DNA of 64,000 nucleotides from Dacryopinax spathularia (lineage: Eukaryota; Basidiomycota; Dacrymycetes; Dacrymycetales; Dacrymycetaceae). The position numbers and the translations under genes were made by a program. Position 1 is the first letter of the stretch. Each line of letters starts with the position of its first letter. The notes under the pieces were generated by a model. It saw only the letters and a program-made list of their open reading frames with translations, was not told the DNA's origin and ran no database searches. Where the stretch lies: contig JBBPFI010000003.1 in the NCBI GenBank assembly GCA_037974965.1, positions 558,001-622,000 of the forward strand, written 5' to 3'. Below are positions 9,145-21,759 of this stretch, piece by piece.

Positions 9145-12100
9145 ATGAACATGAATGCTTCTTTTCCCGACAATTACGAAGTTCAACTTCCTTTTGACAA
9201 GAGCGACTGCCCATCCAGCTGGTTTCTGGGTCGATCGCATCGCCGTACGCCAGGTCCACTTGTGGGATCCGATGGGACTATTCAAGCCGACCTTCCCGTA
9301 CAAGTCATGGAGACTCTTATTTCCATGATCGCAATGGCTGTCACATTCTTTGGACGTCTCGATGGAGAGCGATGTCTGGTCGACGCAGCACGAAGCCTGC
9401 TACGGTCAAATGGCAATCCGCCGACAAACATGCGTGCTCTGTCACGCGGTATTCGCATTCAGCTGGCCTACTTCGTCGCCAGTGATCGTATCTTCTGGTC
9501 TCACTTCAGGATCAAGCTGGACTCGACGGTGCAGTATGCGAGTCGCCTGAAGATCGAGCCTATGTATTTTTATCCACGGGAGGGTGATCCGAGCGTTGCT
9601 GCATCGGCGGGACCGAACTCGGTCAAGTTTATTGCGTTGCTAAACGACTTCCCCGCTACCGTGGACGACTTCTTCATGAACAGTATCCGAGTTCTCGCCC
9701 AGAACCCGATGAATCAAGGTGTCGCAGAGGAGGATGTCACTTTCGAATGGTCCCGAGTCTTCTTCGGCGCTTCGCACGCCTTGGCTGGCTTGGGAAACCT
9801 GTTTCTGCTAGGCTCGATTCTGGGCGACGCTGTGGTACGTATGTCTATGAAAGTCTCTTTCCTTCTTTGCTGACTGTTATCAGCACACAAGTGTCAGTCA
9901 ATACGGTGAACCAGACCTACCGTCCAAGTACGCTCAATATGGCCCGCTTGCGAACTGTCTCCGCACACTCCATTGTGCGACGGCGACCTCGATTCTCATG
10001 TTGATATCGAAGCATGCTGTGCATAAGCAATGTCCTCCAGTCGAACTTCAATGGTCGGTGAGTGGGATCTACTTGTCCTCCATAGAACTTATAATCTAAT
10101 CAGCTGTTACAGAGGTCAGAGCTTTTGGGAAACTTCATCCCAGTGAATCCCGATAATCAGTTGGCCCAAGCATTCCTTGCGACGGAGCAAATCTTCTGGG
10201 GCGCTATTTCGACCATCATCCAAGAGTTGCGTGGAGGGACCTTAAAAGCTTACGGTTGGAAGAGGGTGCTGCAAATGGTGCGCGGTTGGAAGACTGAATG
10301 GGACAGCGTGAAGCAGCACCTACGGAATTCCACTGTGGAGCTTGAGCCAGCTTGCACTCTGCCGCCTCTGCTTTCGGAACAGTCGAAGTCCGTCACTGGT
10401 CCTGGCAGATCCCTCCTCGCTGGCTCGTCACCTACGCATGAAGAGAACTCACAGGGAGGGCGAGGTGGTTCTGAAGACGCTCGAGCTCCAGGCACGGCCC
10501 TTTCGCAAGGAAGCCCGCATACTTCGACCCCGAGCTCTGGATCTGATCCTCCTCCCGACGGTAACGTGACAGAGATGGAAGATGAGGGCGCAGGGGACTA
10601 CCCAATCCCACTTCCCGATATGAACGAAATCCAACGTCAAGCGAGCATCGAAGACCGCCCCATGCAGGGTTCTCCCCCTAACACTGCCTCAGGAAGTGTC
10701 TCTGATACTGCGACAAGCGAGGAACCGTCGACGGCCGAGTCATCCCGCAAGCGCAACCGCGATCAGCTCGATCAAGGGGATCAGCCGCCAAGAAAGAAGC
10801 CGAAGCCTGCAAATAAACCCAAACCTGTCAACAAGCCGAAGCCCGCCAATAAACCTAAACCTGCAAATAAACCCAAACCCTCGAACAAGCCGAAGCCCGC
10901 CAACAAACCTAAACCTGCAAATAAACCCAAACCTGCGAACAAGCCGAAGCCGGCCAACAAGCCAAAGCCCACGAACAAGGCAAAGCCTGGGAACAACTTC
11001 GGCCACCCGCACCCATGGATGCGCCGCCGCAAGAGCCTATGGCCGTTAGGGTTCCAGCCTGGCTCGAAGGCGACTTCAGGTTCATGGAGAGTCAGATTTG
11101 CCTCCCCTCTCGTGACCGACCGGGCAGGCTCTACTCCTACAACGCAGAGCACGACTTCATCTTCGGTACCTGCAAGGCGGATCCAACTTCGTCCGAAGGG
11201 CACGACCGTGAGCAAGGAGATCCTTGACGCGCTGGCTGACGTACCTATTCGAGCGAGGGACGCCGAAGCACATCTTCCGTTATTGCGCCAGGCGAAGGGA
11301 GATCTCTGGCCAGACATAGTGAGTGCCATAGGCTTGTGACAGGCTTGCTTGCTGACCCCGTATGCCTCTACAGCCGGATGTAGTCAGTGGAGATGAGGAC
11401 TCGGATACTGAGCTCGACGTGGAAGACACGATTAGGGAAGTAAAGCAGATGAAACAGCCGGCCGATGTATGTGACTTTGCAGAGCGACACCTCGTCATGC
11501 ATGCTCATTTGTACACAGGGGCCTACCGCGCAAATCAAGTTTGACCACGATCGTTATGTTCTTGAATTGCCGATTCGACCAGGCATCCGGAATGTATGCT
11601 TCTGGCTTCATTCCCCGTTCGAAACTGACAGAATTCTTTTAGGCTGCTGCTATCCGTCATGCTCGTCAGCTATCTCTTTTCGTAGAGGTGCCGCCGCAAC
11701 CAGAAGACGATCCTGAGTGCGGCTGGCCTGAGAAACCGTTCACGCCTTCTCACAGCCCCGTATGGTACTACACTGCAGCGCATATACACGGAATGTCCAG
11801 TCGCGCACTGCTGGATGCATTCAGGACGCATACACTCGTCATCAGAGATGCTACTCCAGCGGAGGATCTGGTGTCTTTCACTACTGAGTCCTTAGGGCGA
11901 GAACGAGACCTGGATATCCTCCGCACGACCCAAGGTAATGTAACTCGTGCCGTTGCCTGCTGCGCGAATGCTTACCCCAACTTCGCCTGGTAGTTCAGTC
12001 CCAGCTGCCACGATCGGAGCATGCAAAGAGCGACAAGACCCCGGGAGTCAATGCCAGACGCTTGGATTCTTCGCTTTGCAAAATCCTGCGCCTGGTGGAA

Positions 12101-13266
12101 GAGTGCAAAGACGAGCATTATATCTCCACGTTTCTAAACAACCCGTTGGCGGAGGTGCCCGATATACCCGGCTTGCGGTGAAACTGCCTTCAACGAGTCC
12201 AGGATGCCCATTGCTGATCCGCGGATAGGAAACTCGCATCTTCTATCCATGCGTTCCGGCAGACAGCACACTGCGAAGGAGGTTGTCCGGATCCGCCTCT
12301 CGGGCTACTTGGCTGGGAAATGTACCAAACCAAGGGCTGCTATCACATTTGGCATCAAGACTACGGCGGAATGTGCACCGCCATCCAAATTCTCTGCGGG
12401 AAGAAGTTCTGGATCCAGTATCACCGCACCATTGAACGGAAACTAGATCTAAACCTACGGCACAACCTGGAATCCGTTCTTGCTGGGGAGTTGGGGGAAG
12501 CTTGGGGGATACCTCTGCGGCAGGGCGATGTGATGTGCGTCACTCCCTTAACTGTGCATAGAACGCTTTTCTGATTTCCTCGCAGGTTCCAGGGTGCCGG
12601 GGTCTTGCACACGGTCTTCTCCGAGGAACATTGCGTTGTGCGCGGATCCAACTTCGTCGCCTCGACCCAAATCCAACACACAGTCAATACACGAATCACT
12701 CAGTCTCAGATCGGAGAGCACATCACGAATGTTTTCGATCCGCGAGATCGTATCGCGACCTTCCAGATGTTAATATACACAGCCATGGTGATAAGGAATC
12801 GACCCGAGATGCACGACGTCAAGTGGCATGGATGGAAGGCGCCACCTAAGGATATGTCTGATGGACCGGGTATGTAGCAAGAGCATAAATCTTCCACAAC
12901 TATTTGCACTGACGTACATTCATTATAGCTGCTCACATCTACAGCACGCTGGAGGACCTCTCTGCTGCTATGCTGGACATCATGAACCACGACAACTACC
13001 ATTATCAAGGCACCGACGGCGACGACAGCGATCTAGATCTTCTTGATCGAATAGTCAGTCAACCCTCGTACATAGAAATGAAGGATATGGCGATGCGATT
13101 CACCAGGAAACTAAGACTGCTCATCTGGAAGTCGAAGGAGGCTTTCGATGATTACTGTCTTGTCACTCACGGTCGACTCAGAAGCAATCAAATCAGACAA
13201 TGGCAATCGCAGCTCGCTTACCAGGAGGAACGGCAAAGCCGGAAGAAAAAGAGAAGACGAAACTGA
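9145..13266 (+). CDS. JmjC-domain 2OG-Fe(II) oxygenase with Lys-Pro repeat
   Basis: A multi-exon gene of roughly 1,100 residues. The N-terminal half (to about 10,340) is a globular region I do not recognise. A disordered Ser/Pro/Glu linker follows, then 11 six-residue units of the NKPKPA type at about 10,794-10,990. The C-terminal half is JmjC-like: iron ligands H and D in WHQDYGG (12353-12361), then [11 protein letters not shown] and LRQGDVM. An intron at 12535-12585 then joins to [11 protein letters not shown] with the second His at 12608-12610, and to VVRGSNFV. The iron triad and the lysine-like 2OG region are present, so catalysis is plausible. Substrates could be histone lysines or tRNA/protein targets; this cannot be settled here. 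It ends in a basic RKKKRRRN tail that could be a nuclear signal. The start is the first in-frame ATG. Mushrooms carry expanded families of such genes. Confidence 0.7.
10794..10990 (+). repeat. 18-bp coding minisatellite (NKPKPA repeat)
   Basis: Eleven imperfect 18-bp units encode [12 protein letters not shown] variants inside the JmjC gene. Codon choice alternates (AAACCCAAACC versus AAGCCGAAGCC), giving a higher-order pattern of about 36-54 bp. This suggests block duplications. The encoded segment is basic and extended, likely a DNA- or RNA-contacting linker. Confidence 0.85.
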
Positions 13267-13685
13267 TCCGCATCCCCCGGGACTCTATCATATCCTGGGA
13301 TATGAAAAGACTGTCTTTCCGTTGTGCCATACGATGCTTTGTACAACATATCGGCTCTCCTGTTGTATCGTAGACTGTACACCGCTCCCATGCTTTGTAT
13401 TGGAATGTAATTCATTGACAATGAGGACTCAGGCTCATTCACTGTCCCCGACATCAGACTTACAGCAACCAGCCGGGCAGTCGAGATAAGATTTCCCGAA
13501 TAGAAAGTCAGGGAAGAAATCGGGATTGATTACAGGCCGAGGCCGGGACCTACGTAGCATCACCGGAGGCAACGGGGACACTCCCAGATCTGCGGATTGT
13601 CACCGCCTCTCCGCTTTTTTACACGAACTTCTACCTGTCTCCAAATTTTCCTTGAACCAAGACCTGACCCCCTCCAGTCGCCAGC
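13267..13685. other. intergenic
   Basis: 3' flank of the JmjC gene and promoter of the next gene. A CT-rich stretch precedes the ATG at 13686. Nothing else is visible. Confidence 0.5.
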
Positions 13686-16600
13686 ATGCCCGACAGCGAT
13701 AAGAAAGCTAGGAAACGTTCAGACACGATACGGAACCGGGACGTAGGATCTGTTACCGTCTACCATGGATATGACCAGCTGAATGAGTACTAGTCCGCTT
13801 CAGCCGTACAGAAGTACGGCGGGCGAATAACGAGGTCGACGTCGAATGCTCCGCCTCAGCCCGTTCCGGAGGACGAAAAGAACGAGGGATGGAGTGGTCA
13901 CGATGGTCCCCCACAGATCAGAGGCCGCCCTGACAGAGGAAAGCAAGTGTTGCACACTTACGGGAAACGGGTGATGGTCTTGTCATTACACGCGAAGACA
14001 TTATATTGACGAAGCACAGGGAAACCGTACGCGTTCGACCGGCAGAGCTCAGCGTAGTCCTGAAGTCGAGGAAGGGGAGCATCGGAGCATCGGTACGCAA
14101 ACGCTCCGCACTTCATCCACGGCTTGTAGCCTACACAGAGCTAGCAGCACAAACTCCAGTAGTCGACAATCCCACGATCCGACGGATTGAGTCTTTCCCA
14201 CTTTCGCAAGAAGTTCCCTCCTCACGAATTGTACTTCCGGCGACAGCAACAAAACCTCGGGATGGGCGCGTCCAGAGGCAAGAGGTATGGTGCATACGCA
14301 GCAACGGCCCCAGAATATGGCGACGTAAGTGATACAGAGCTACAGCAGTGCAGTCCAGGATATCCAAGAAGAGAGCCTACCCGATCAGACCGATGAGCCG
14401 CCAGAAGAGGATGACCCAGTCAGTGAAGCAGACGATGGAAAATCAGACAGTTCGTGTGGGTATTGCTCGGTAGCGCCATGGACAATCTCACTGAAATTGC
14501 TCAGTGCTGGATCGGGAGAGGACGTTGTTTAGCAGAGATTGGCGTGCAAGCACGAATCAAGTAAGGACAGGATATGAGTTAAGCTGTTTTGACTGGCTCA
14601 TTGTCTTTCTTCAGCGAGAGCCGCGGGAGAAGGTGGCGAAGACTGGTCCCGTGTCGGAGATTCCTATCACCTCGCTTGGTCCATTGTTCCATGTCGTACG
14701 TTCTCGTCCTGCAACTATCAAACTCCCCTGGCTACTGACTTCAAGGTTCTAGAGGCGAGACCACTCAGGCGAGATCTGCTCTCCGAGCATATCCTGTATT
14801 AACTGACAGTCAAATCTAGAAACTGCAGGACCACCTGCACTTCGTGGTGTGAGCAAGCGACCGAACGTCGAATCTACGGGGCACAGTAGATCACGACGCC
14901 CTAATATGTCAGCGACCGTTCTGAGCGCCGAGACTGTAACCGATGGAGCTGCGGAAGGGTTGGAGGCGGGAGAGAAGGGATACGAGATCTATGATGAATG
15001 TCGGGACGGAAGGGAAGGGAGCCAGGAGAACGAGCGAGACGGCGAGGAGGAGGAGGAGGAGGAGGAGGAGGAGGAGGAGGAGGAGGAGGAGAACGATGCG
15101 GTCGGGCAGAGTCTGGGCAAGCAATGCATGGATGAGTCTCTGGATTGTATGGAGGAGGGTGATGTTGGACCTGAACGTGTACGTGAGATTTGCGGATCGC
15201 GATAGGATACTAGCTGACGCTCACGCTATTAGTTCCTCTCTGAGCTGCGAGCGATAACCAGGGTGGGAGGGAATCGGGTACGTTTATCCAGAATGGTGCT
15301 GGATCTATGGAAGCTGACTTCAGCTTGAGGGAGAGCAAACTACCGCTCAAGCGACTCTCGCCGTACGACGCTAGCTGCGAGTCTTGCTCTTGATCGACTA
15401 ATGCGAATGCAGCAGTACAGCAAGAAGAGGCAGCGGGAGTCCATCGACAGGGTCATTAGCGGCTGGGGACTGTCAGGGGTCGATGGCTTCGACGATATGG
15501 AACCTTCGGAGTTTGACGTTGAGCAAGGGTTTGGGGACATGGAGGGCAGACAGGGCGGCAAGGCTCTGAGCATCGGGTTTCCCCAGGTGAGAGCACAGCT
15601 GCATCGCAGCGTCTGAATTGTGACCACGCTGATAGCAGTCGAAGCTCGCTTCGCAGAACCACAATAAGAAAAGGCGACTACTCGTTACGGAGAGCGAACT
15701 TCAGGAAGATGCCGTGCAGAATATGGTACAAACTCAAGCGACTTGCGCTTGTTTGCTGATGTGCTTTATCCAGGACGCCCAATCACTCGTTGTTCATCTT
15801 CGCAATAAAGATATTCAAGCCCGAAGCGGTCGAAACGCCCAGCCCGCCACGCAAAATAGCTCCACTGAGCCATCGGCAGATGCTATCCGTATCCACCTAG
15901 TTCCGGGCGTCAATCCTAAACTCCTTCGAGCATACTCTGCCGCCATGAAAATCACCCTCACGGAGGCCAAGAAGAGAATGAGAGTGATCGTGGCGACCTT
16001 GGAGCCGTATCCAGACAAGAAGCGCGAACTGGAACTGATCAGGCTCTGCGCTGGCGGCGCCAACAACTTTGCTAGGGAACGCGCCCGGTCGGAACCAGCA
16101 CTGATTGACTTCGAACGGTATCCTGGACAAGAACGAGTAGTGCGTTCTTTGTTCTTCTGCACGCATCAGCTTCTGACTTCAAGCGCTTTCCAGATCGGTG
16201 ATGTTGGAGGTTGGCTTCGTAGCCAAATAAAAGAGAAAGCGGAGAAGGCGGTTTTAATCGCCTACCAATGGGCTTTGGAGGGCAGCGTGCAGGAGGTCAA
16301 AGCGAAAATCCGATGGCTCTTGGAAGATTATACCTTCGTTTTCACTAGCGCGACCGCGAGCAACTACCTCTTGCAGGCGGCAAACCGAAGCAACCGAGAC
16401 TTTCACCTGGAACATACTGGCGCCTTTCTTCAATACGCTTTGGTGCATGTGCTCGCCTACCAATTCTGGAATAAAGGCGCGTGTGGTGACGCGCTTCTCC
16501 CTGAATATCGTGATGTTTTCAATCCTGTCCCTTGCGTCCTCATCGCTCTGACGGTGACCGCTGTAAGTCTGAGTTCTAGGATATATCATTGCCAGGCTCA

Positions 16601-16923
16601 TCTCCTACTAGCTCCATCATGCTTTAGCAGAATGGGAAACCGGCTACTTCGTCATGCGTCACTTCGAGTCGAATGACACCAATCGATCCATCTATGAAAC
16701 AGTTCTTGCGAATCTCGAGGCGATGAGGAGACAAAAGAGAGAGGAGTGCCGGGAGATGCAGATCGCGCTAACCACGAAAGCAAGGTTAGCGTCAGATCTA
16801 TCCTGAGCAAATACTTACTAACGGTAACGGCACAGCACCCTCCTCCAATCGGAGGGCAAGGCACAGGACGCGCGCAACAAACTGCCGGCAAATAAGAAGC
16901 TCTTTATCCCGGGTTTGCGTTAG
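13686..16923 (+). CDS. DUF6532-like basidiomycete protein
   Basis: A fragmented, intron-rich gene. Exon 1 begins MPDSDKKARKRSDTIRNRD and joins after a short intron to SASAVQKYGG. The middle is low complexity, including an uninterrupted glutamate run from a GAG tract at about 15043-15092. The C-terminal part (15.7-16.9 kb) is well folded: GANNFARERARSEPALIDFERYPGQ, then LEDYTFVFTSATASNYLLQAANR. Next comes ALLPEYRDVFNPVPCVLIALTVTA, continuing across an intron to LAEWETGYFVMRHFE and IYETVLANLEAMRRQ. The pattern 'PEY...P.P..iALt.TA...AL.EW.TG' is how I recall the DUF6532 domain of mushrooms; the function is unknown. The last exon ends NKLPANKKLFIPGLR. Exon limits in the middle third are uncertain. 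I could not resolve every junction around 14.0-15.4 kb, so some decay cannot be excluded. Confidence 0.55.
15043..15092 (+). repeat. GAG trinucleotide tract
   Basis: About 16 near-perfect GAG/GGA triplets that encode polyglutamate in the apparent frame of the DUF6532-like gene. Such a tract is prone to length change. Confidence 0.85.
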
Positions 16924-17307
16924 CGCACTTTCTTTGTTGTCCTCCCTCCGGTGTTGTGGCTCTCATAGGAATGCAATCAATGCATGATACCACTAGATCA
17001 ATAATTGGCTGCTAGTTTGGCGAGGGATCAAGCTTGTGGTAACCACGACAGCACTACGTAGCACCCAGCATTCTACCAGAACTCTACGAGTGATGTTCGT
17101 GTGCTCCGAGTGAGCAACGATAGGTCCATGGGAGAGCCACGAGATATCTACAGGGCACCACAGGAGTGGATGAAGCCGACAGAGACTGCGCGAGCCACAT
17201 GACGCAAACGCCTCTATATCGGCTCCGAGTACCTTATGAGAGCCGAGGTGTGCTACGACTGCTACGAAGCTCCCGTAGTGCTATGTAGGGTCCGGTACAC
17301 TTCCTGA
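16924..17307. other. intergenic / missing 5' part of glycosyltransferase
   Basis: No reading frame here continues the glycosyltransferase upstream: a TGA at 17305-17307 closes its frame and no convincing upstream exon is found. Otherwise featureless. Confidence 0.5.
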
Positions 17308-18252
17308 TGTGTTCGGCATCGGGTCGTCCACGGTGGTCTCATGCCTGCTGTCGTCGAGGCTTGGTATCCGTATACGAACGACACATATGGTGTTCTGCTG
17401 GAAGACGATGTCGAGCTGTCTCCCCTGTTCTATGCCTGGATCAAGTTTGCCCTCCTGAGATACCGGTACGGACGAGATCGCGGGCAATCTAGCCGACTGT
17501 TCGGGATCAGTCTGTATCAAGCGAAGCATATCGAGCTGCGTCCAGAAGGACGCCGGCCCTTCCACGCCCAAGCGTTGTTCTCCAACTCGTCCATCCGCTA
17601 TCCTCACACGCCCTATCTCTCACAAGTACCTTGTAGCTGGGGCGCGGTGTTCTTCCCCGAACACTGGCGAGAATTCCATTCCTACCTGTCCCTACGCCTA
17701 TCGCCCCGAGGGCAGACTGTTCCGGCAGACATCGTACCCCACATCCGCTCGAACAAATGGTCCCAGTCCTGGAAGCGCTATTTTATCGAGATGACCTACC
17801 TACGAGGCTATGTGATGCTTTACCCGAACTACGACCACTTCGTCTCCCTCTCCACCAACCATCTGGAACCTGGCGAGCATGCTCATCTGAATCTGATCCC
17901 AGAACGGCTTCTGTCAAAGAAGAAAGCGCAGTTCCAGGTTCCTCTGATGGGCATCGAGGCGGGCGATTATGGTGTTCATTTGCTTGATCTGCCGCAAGGC
18001 ACTCTACCGGATTGGCAGGATCTGCCTGTCTTGGATCTTTGGGGCAACATCGCTTCGCTGGATCTGCTCAAATGGCGTGGTGCATATCGACACGAAGAGA
18101 TTACGGAGTGTAACAGATTGCTGCACTTGGAGGAACCGTCGACTTACAATGCCGATGAACTGCTTTGTCTCCACAGAAATGATGAGGACGACGAGGACGA
18201 AGAGGAGCCCGTCGAAGATACAGAAGAGGCAGCGGTGGACGAGCCGGAATGA
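17308..18252 (+). pseudogene. 5'-truncated GT2-like fungal glycosyltransferase
   Basis: The frame contains VVHGGLMPAVVEAWYP and YGVLLEDDVELSPLFYAWIK. The LEDD motif is the probable nucleotide-sugar/metal site of this family. It is followed by VPCSWGAVFFPEHWREF and YLRGYVMLYPNYDHF, all typical of a fungal GT2-like family with large N-terminal regions. Conserved residues (RVVHGGL) lie upstream of the only usable ATG at 17341, and the frame is closed at 17305. So the normal N-terminal half, which usually includes a membrane anchor, is absent. The C-terminus is an acidic DEDEEEPVED tail. I call it a truncated gene or gene fragment. An upstream exon that I failed to see is the alternative. Confidence 0.65.
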
Positions 18253-18362
18253 AGGCTACGAATGAAAGCTGCTGCCAAAAAAAAGCGCATACACGCCTGT
18301 AACAGTCGCAGTCCATAGCGATAAATTGACTGTAATTGCTACAACACTAGTCATGTCCTCCT

Positions 18363-21300
18363 TCACATCTGGATCTGCGAGGCATCAATGCCAAGGGCAT
18401 TCAAGAACAAGTTAACGTTATTAATCTTCATGCGAGCCTCCTCTTCGGTGGTCGCGAGCCCAGTCTTCTGGCTCATGACATTCTCGAGCACCTTGTCGCG
18501 CATCTCTGCGACGAGCTGTTGTTGTTGAGCCATGTCGGCGCTGACAGCGAGTGCTGCGAGGAACTGCCAGGTCGGCTGATCGGCCAGCTCGTCTGCTGCG
18601 GTTGGGCGGATATACTGTGCTGTGCCGAATGGCAGATGCGCGTGCCTGCGTGCGGATGGGAAGAGGGCTAGCAGGGTCCCGGCCAAAGCGTTGAAGAGAG
18701 CGGTATATGTCTTCTGCCATTGCTCCAGCTCCTCTGGAGTGGGCTCGTCTGGTGGCGGAGCGTGCTTCAATCCTTCGGCTTGCGCCAAGAACATCGTCAG
18801 CAATTCAAGGCCGGGCTAGATGGGCACGGTCAGCGTTCGCAACTCAGCTGCTAAATGATTCGACTTACCCTTGTGCGCGCGACTTCTGCAACATTACAAC
18901 GGTTGATCAGATGACCAAGAAGGCCGCTGACTAGTCGAAGACCAGCACGTCTCAGCGCACCGATCAGAGCCGGGAGCACGGTTGACAGGAACAGTTCGGT
19001 CTGCTTCTCCATCTCTCGCTTCTCCGGGCTGTCCGGCTTATCGAGTAGATATGCCTTGCGGACAACGTCGAGCTGGCTGAAACAGGCGATAAGAAGAGTT
19101 ACCACCGTAAGGGATTCCTTCTGGCCTAGGTGGCGCAAAATGCGAGGTAGCAGCTTCTTCCCCTTAGCAGGTCCAAGAATGGCGATCACCGGATGAGGGT
19201 CGCTGATATCCAATGGATCCATGACGTGCATTTCGTACCAAGTTTCCTTGATCAAGGCAGCATATCCGGCTTCCCTACAACATAATCAGATAGAGTTCTC
19301 GTCCTCCTGCAGGTCATTCACTGACCATTCGTGATGTTCCGCTTCGTGACCTTCACCTAGAGGTTCCTCTCGTCGCTTTTGCTCCAGTGCGAGGACGAGA
19401 TCGTAGAGCTTCTCGATCCGCAGCAGGATTTCCTTCTGAGACAGCGAGGCCTTACGCTCAACAGGCTGCATACAGTCAGCTTCCAAGTTCATGACGAGAG
19501 ATGGATGAAGCTTACAACGTTCGACCTGCCCTTCTCGCTGGTAGGGGTTGCCGGAGGCGAGGCCATGACATCCTTGACTTGCAGCAATGGTCTGGGTGCA
19601 ACCTTGGAGGTGCGGCTGGACAGCTTGCCCAGAGCGCGGATATGCTTTTCCTCTGCAATTCATGTCAGCCTGATGTCTCCATGAGAATTGAAAAAGCACG
19701 AACGATCCGCGCTCTTCTCCTTCTCTCTCGTCCTAGCATGCTGGACAAGTTTCTCAACCTGTTGACGCATCCTTTCCATAGCCTTCTCACGCCTACCAGC
19801 ACCGCGGCCAATACCCATCCCCACGCCAACATCGCCAAACTTGATGACTGCCTCACCAGCAGCCTGCTCTCCCATCCTAGCACGAACAATAGCGCCAAAC
19901 ACCTGCGCGTAGAAATCGTCCGCGTACGGATCTTCAGTCACGAGCTGCGACACCTGAATACGGGTGATGAAGTCCTTGTCGCCTTGGGACATAAGCTCGT
20001 TCCTGCGTGCCATACGTGCGAGCTTCTCGGCTTTACGCCGGCGTTTTGCTTCGAGCCGCTCGGTAGCCTTGATCTTTTCCTGCGCGTCGCGTAGGAGCGC
20101 AGCGCGCTTCTCGACGGAAAGCTCGATGATCTCTTCCGGCGTACGAGTGTCGGGCGTCTGTTCGCGAACGACGGGCCGGGTCGGCGCAGCTTGTCCACCA
20201 AGAGGCGGGAAATCGAGCAAGTCGCCAACGTCGCCTTTGAAGAGGCCGCTCTCCGGCCTCGGCTGCTGCTGCTGATGCACACTAGCAGGTCTAGGTCCGT
20301 CGAAAGGCAGGTTATGAGGCGTTCCTTGACGAGCCTCAAGAGGCAGGCCGGGCAAACCCTGTGGAGGCCGTTGCTGCTGGATAGGTGGCTGCTGGATCGG
20401 CTGCTGAGGGGGCATGGGCCCACCGAGCCGAGCAGCTTGCATCTGTCGCTCGATCTCGTCCAGTGAGAACATCGTGTTCGGCGGCGGGTAGAATGGCTCC
20501 CGGGGCAGAGCTGGCTGCTGCAGATGGACTTGACGCATGTCATCCGGCAAAGGAGGCATATCCAGAGGCCGCTGTCCACCGGGCACTCTCAGATCTGGAG
20601 GCAGATCCATTTCGTGCCGAATTGAAGGCATGGCGAAAGTGTTCTCTGGTAGAGAGTGATAAGGCGATGGACCGCCTAGAGGACGCATCTCAGGCAGAAG
20701 ATGCTGCTCGGGGGGTAGCACATGTCGGCCACCAGACGCTGGGCGCATCTCTTGAGGGAACAGCCCTTCCAGCCCACCTCGCGGAGCCGGCATGCCAAAG
20801 CCCTGCTGGGGTTGATGCGGCTGAGGCTGATAATGCCCGTCCCCAATAGGAGGCAGTGTCTGCTGAGGTATCTGCGGCATAGACTGCACTGGCGGAATTG
20901 GTGGTGGCGGCGCATGCTGTTGTGGCGGCGGTGCATAGTTGTCATTTGCACCGAAAGGCGGCAAACTCGGTGCCGCACTTACTCCTCCACCACGAGACTG
21001 AGCTTCCATCTCTGCTTCTATTTCTTGGAGAGTCATCACCCGCGGTTGAGACGGACGCTGTTGATGCAGATTGGCAGGCCTCGGTGGCGTGGGCGTATGG
21101 GTAGCTATTGAAAGATGAGCCCACTTCATTCGGTCTATAGAAGCACGACGTACGAGGGGTATGACGTGCTCCAGCCAGGGATGCTCCAGAGGAGACAGAA
21201 GGAACGATCCCTCCGAGGACAGAGGATACTGAGTTGTCCTTCCATAGTGCTTCAAGAGAGGCTTCTCCCTTCTGTCTTGACGAAGATTCTGCGACGAGGT

Positions 21301-21759
21301 CAGATCCTGCACGATCACCAGTAAACGTGACTTGCGTCTCGTACTGGTAGACGTGGTCGTCCTCGAGGTTGGCAGGTGCGACTGAACTGAAGCGGGTTTC
21401 TTCTCTTGCTTCGGAGGTGCCTTCGGCACTGGGGCGAACGACCCCGTAGTCCTTGCAAAGTCGAAGTCGGTGCCTGTTACAGGCTTTAGCCCGAAACTAA
21501 AGCAAGGCCCGGGGAGTACGTACCGACGTTTCCACCTCCAAAAGTCTCATCATTCAAATCATCATTCTCTTCTTCTAATTTTCCTATATCATAGCCATAT
21601 CCTCCTGCATCGTCCCAGTTGTATACGGCGAGGTCCTCGTCCTATTGTAACACTGTTACGACCACGTACTTCAGAGCGAGCCTTTTCACTGACCTCCTGC
21701 TTCCCCGAGGCCAAGAGGGCATTGCCGTTACTGGCGTCTGCAAATCCGCGAAAAGCCAT
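18363..21759 (-). CDS. PAT1: Pat1 mRNA-decay/decapping activator
   Basis: Pat1 links deadenylated mRNA to decapping in P-bodies, binding Dhh1, Lsm1-7 and Dcp2. The N-terminus MAFRGFADASNGNALL is joined through introns to DEDLAVYNWDDAGGY, DDLNDETFGGGNVGTDFDFA and EASLEALWKDNSVSSVLGG; a 49-nt intron (GTACGT...AATAG) fits exactly. A Pro/Gln-rich region follows, with the repeated helices MTLQEIEAEMEAQ and FSLDEIERQMQAA. The core is QGDKDFITRIQVSQLVTEDPYADDFYAQVF, and the C-terminal alpha-superhelix includes IEKLYDLVLALEQ and GKKLLPRILRHL. The last exon ends in NALGIDASQIQM. The order and motifs match fungal Pat1. It is head-to-head with GDB1 (about 540 bp). Confidence 0.93.

Noticed and set aside
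9145-13266. TET/JBP-type oxygenase linked to KDZ transposons
   Set aside because: The visible motifs (HQD...GKKFW...GDVM...H) fit JmjC better, and the adjacent transposon is Plavaka, not KDZ.
19964-21111. Several plus-strand ORFs of 90-150 codons
   Set aside because: Shadows of the PAT1 coding exons; no independent signal.
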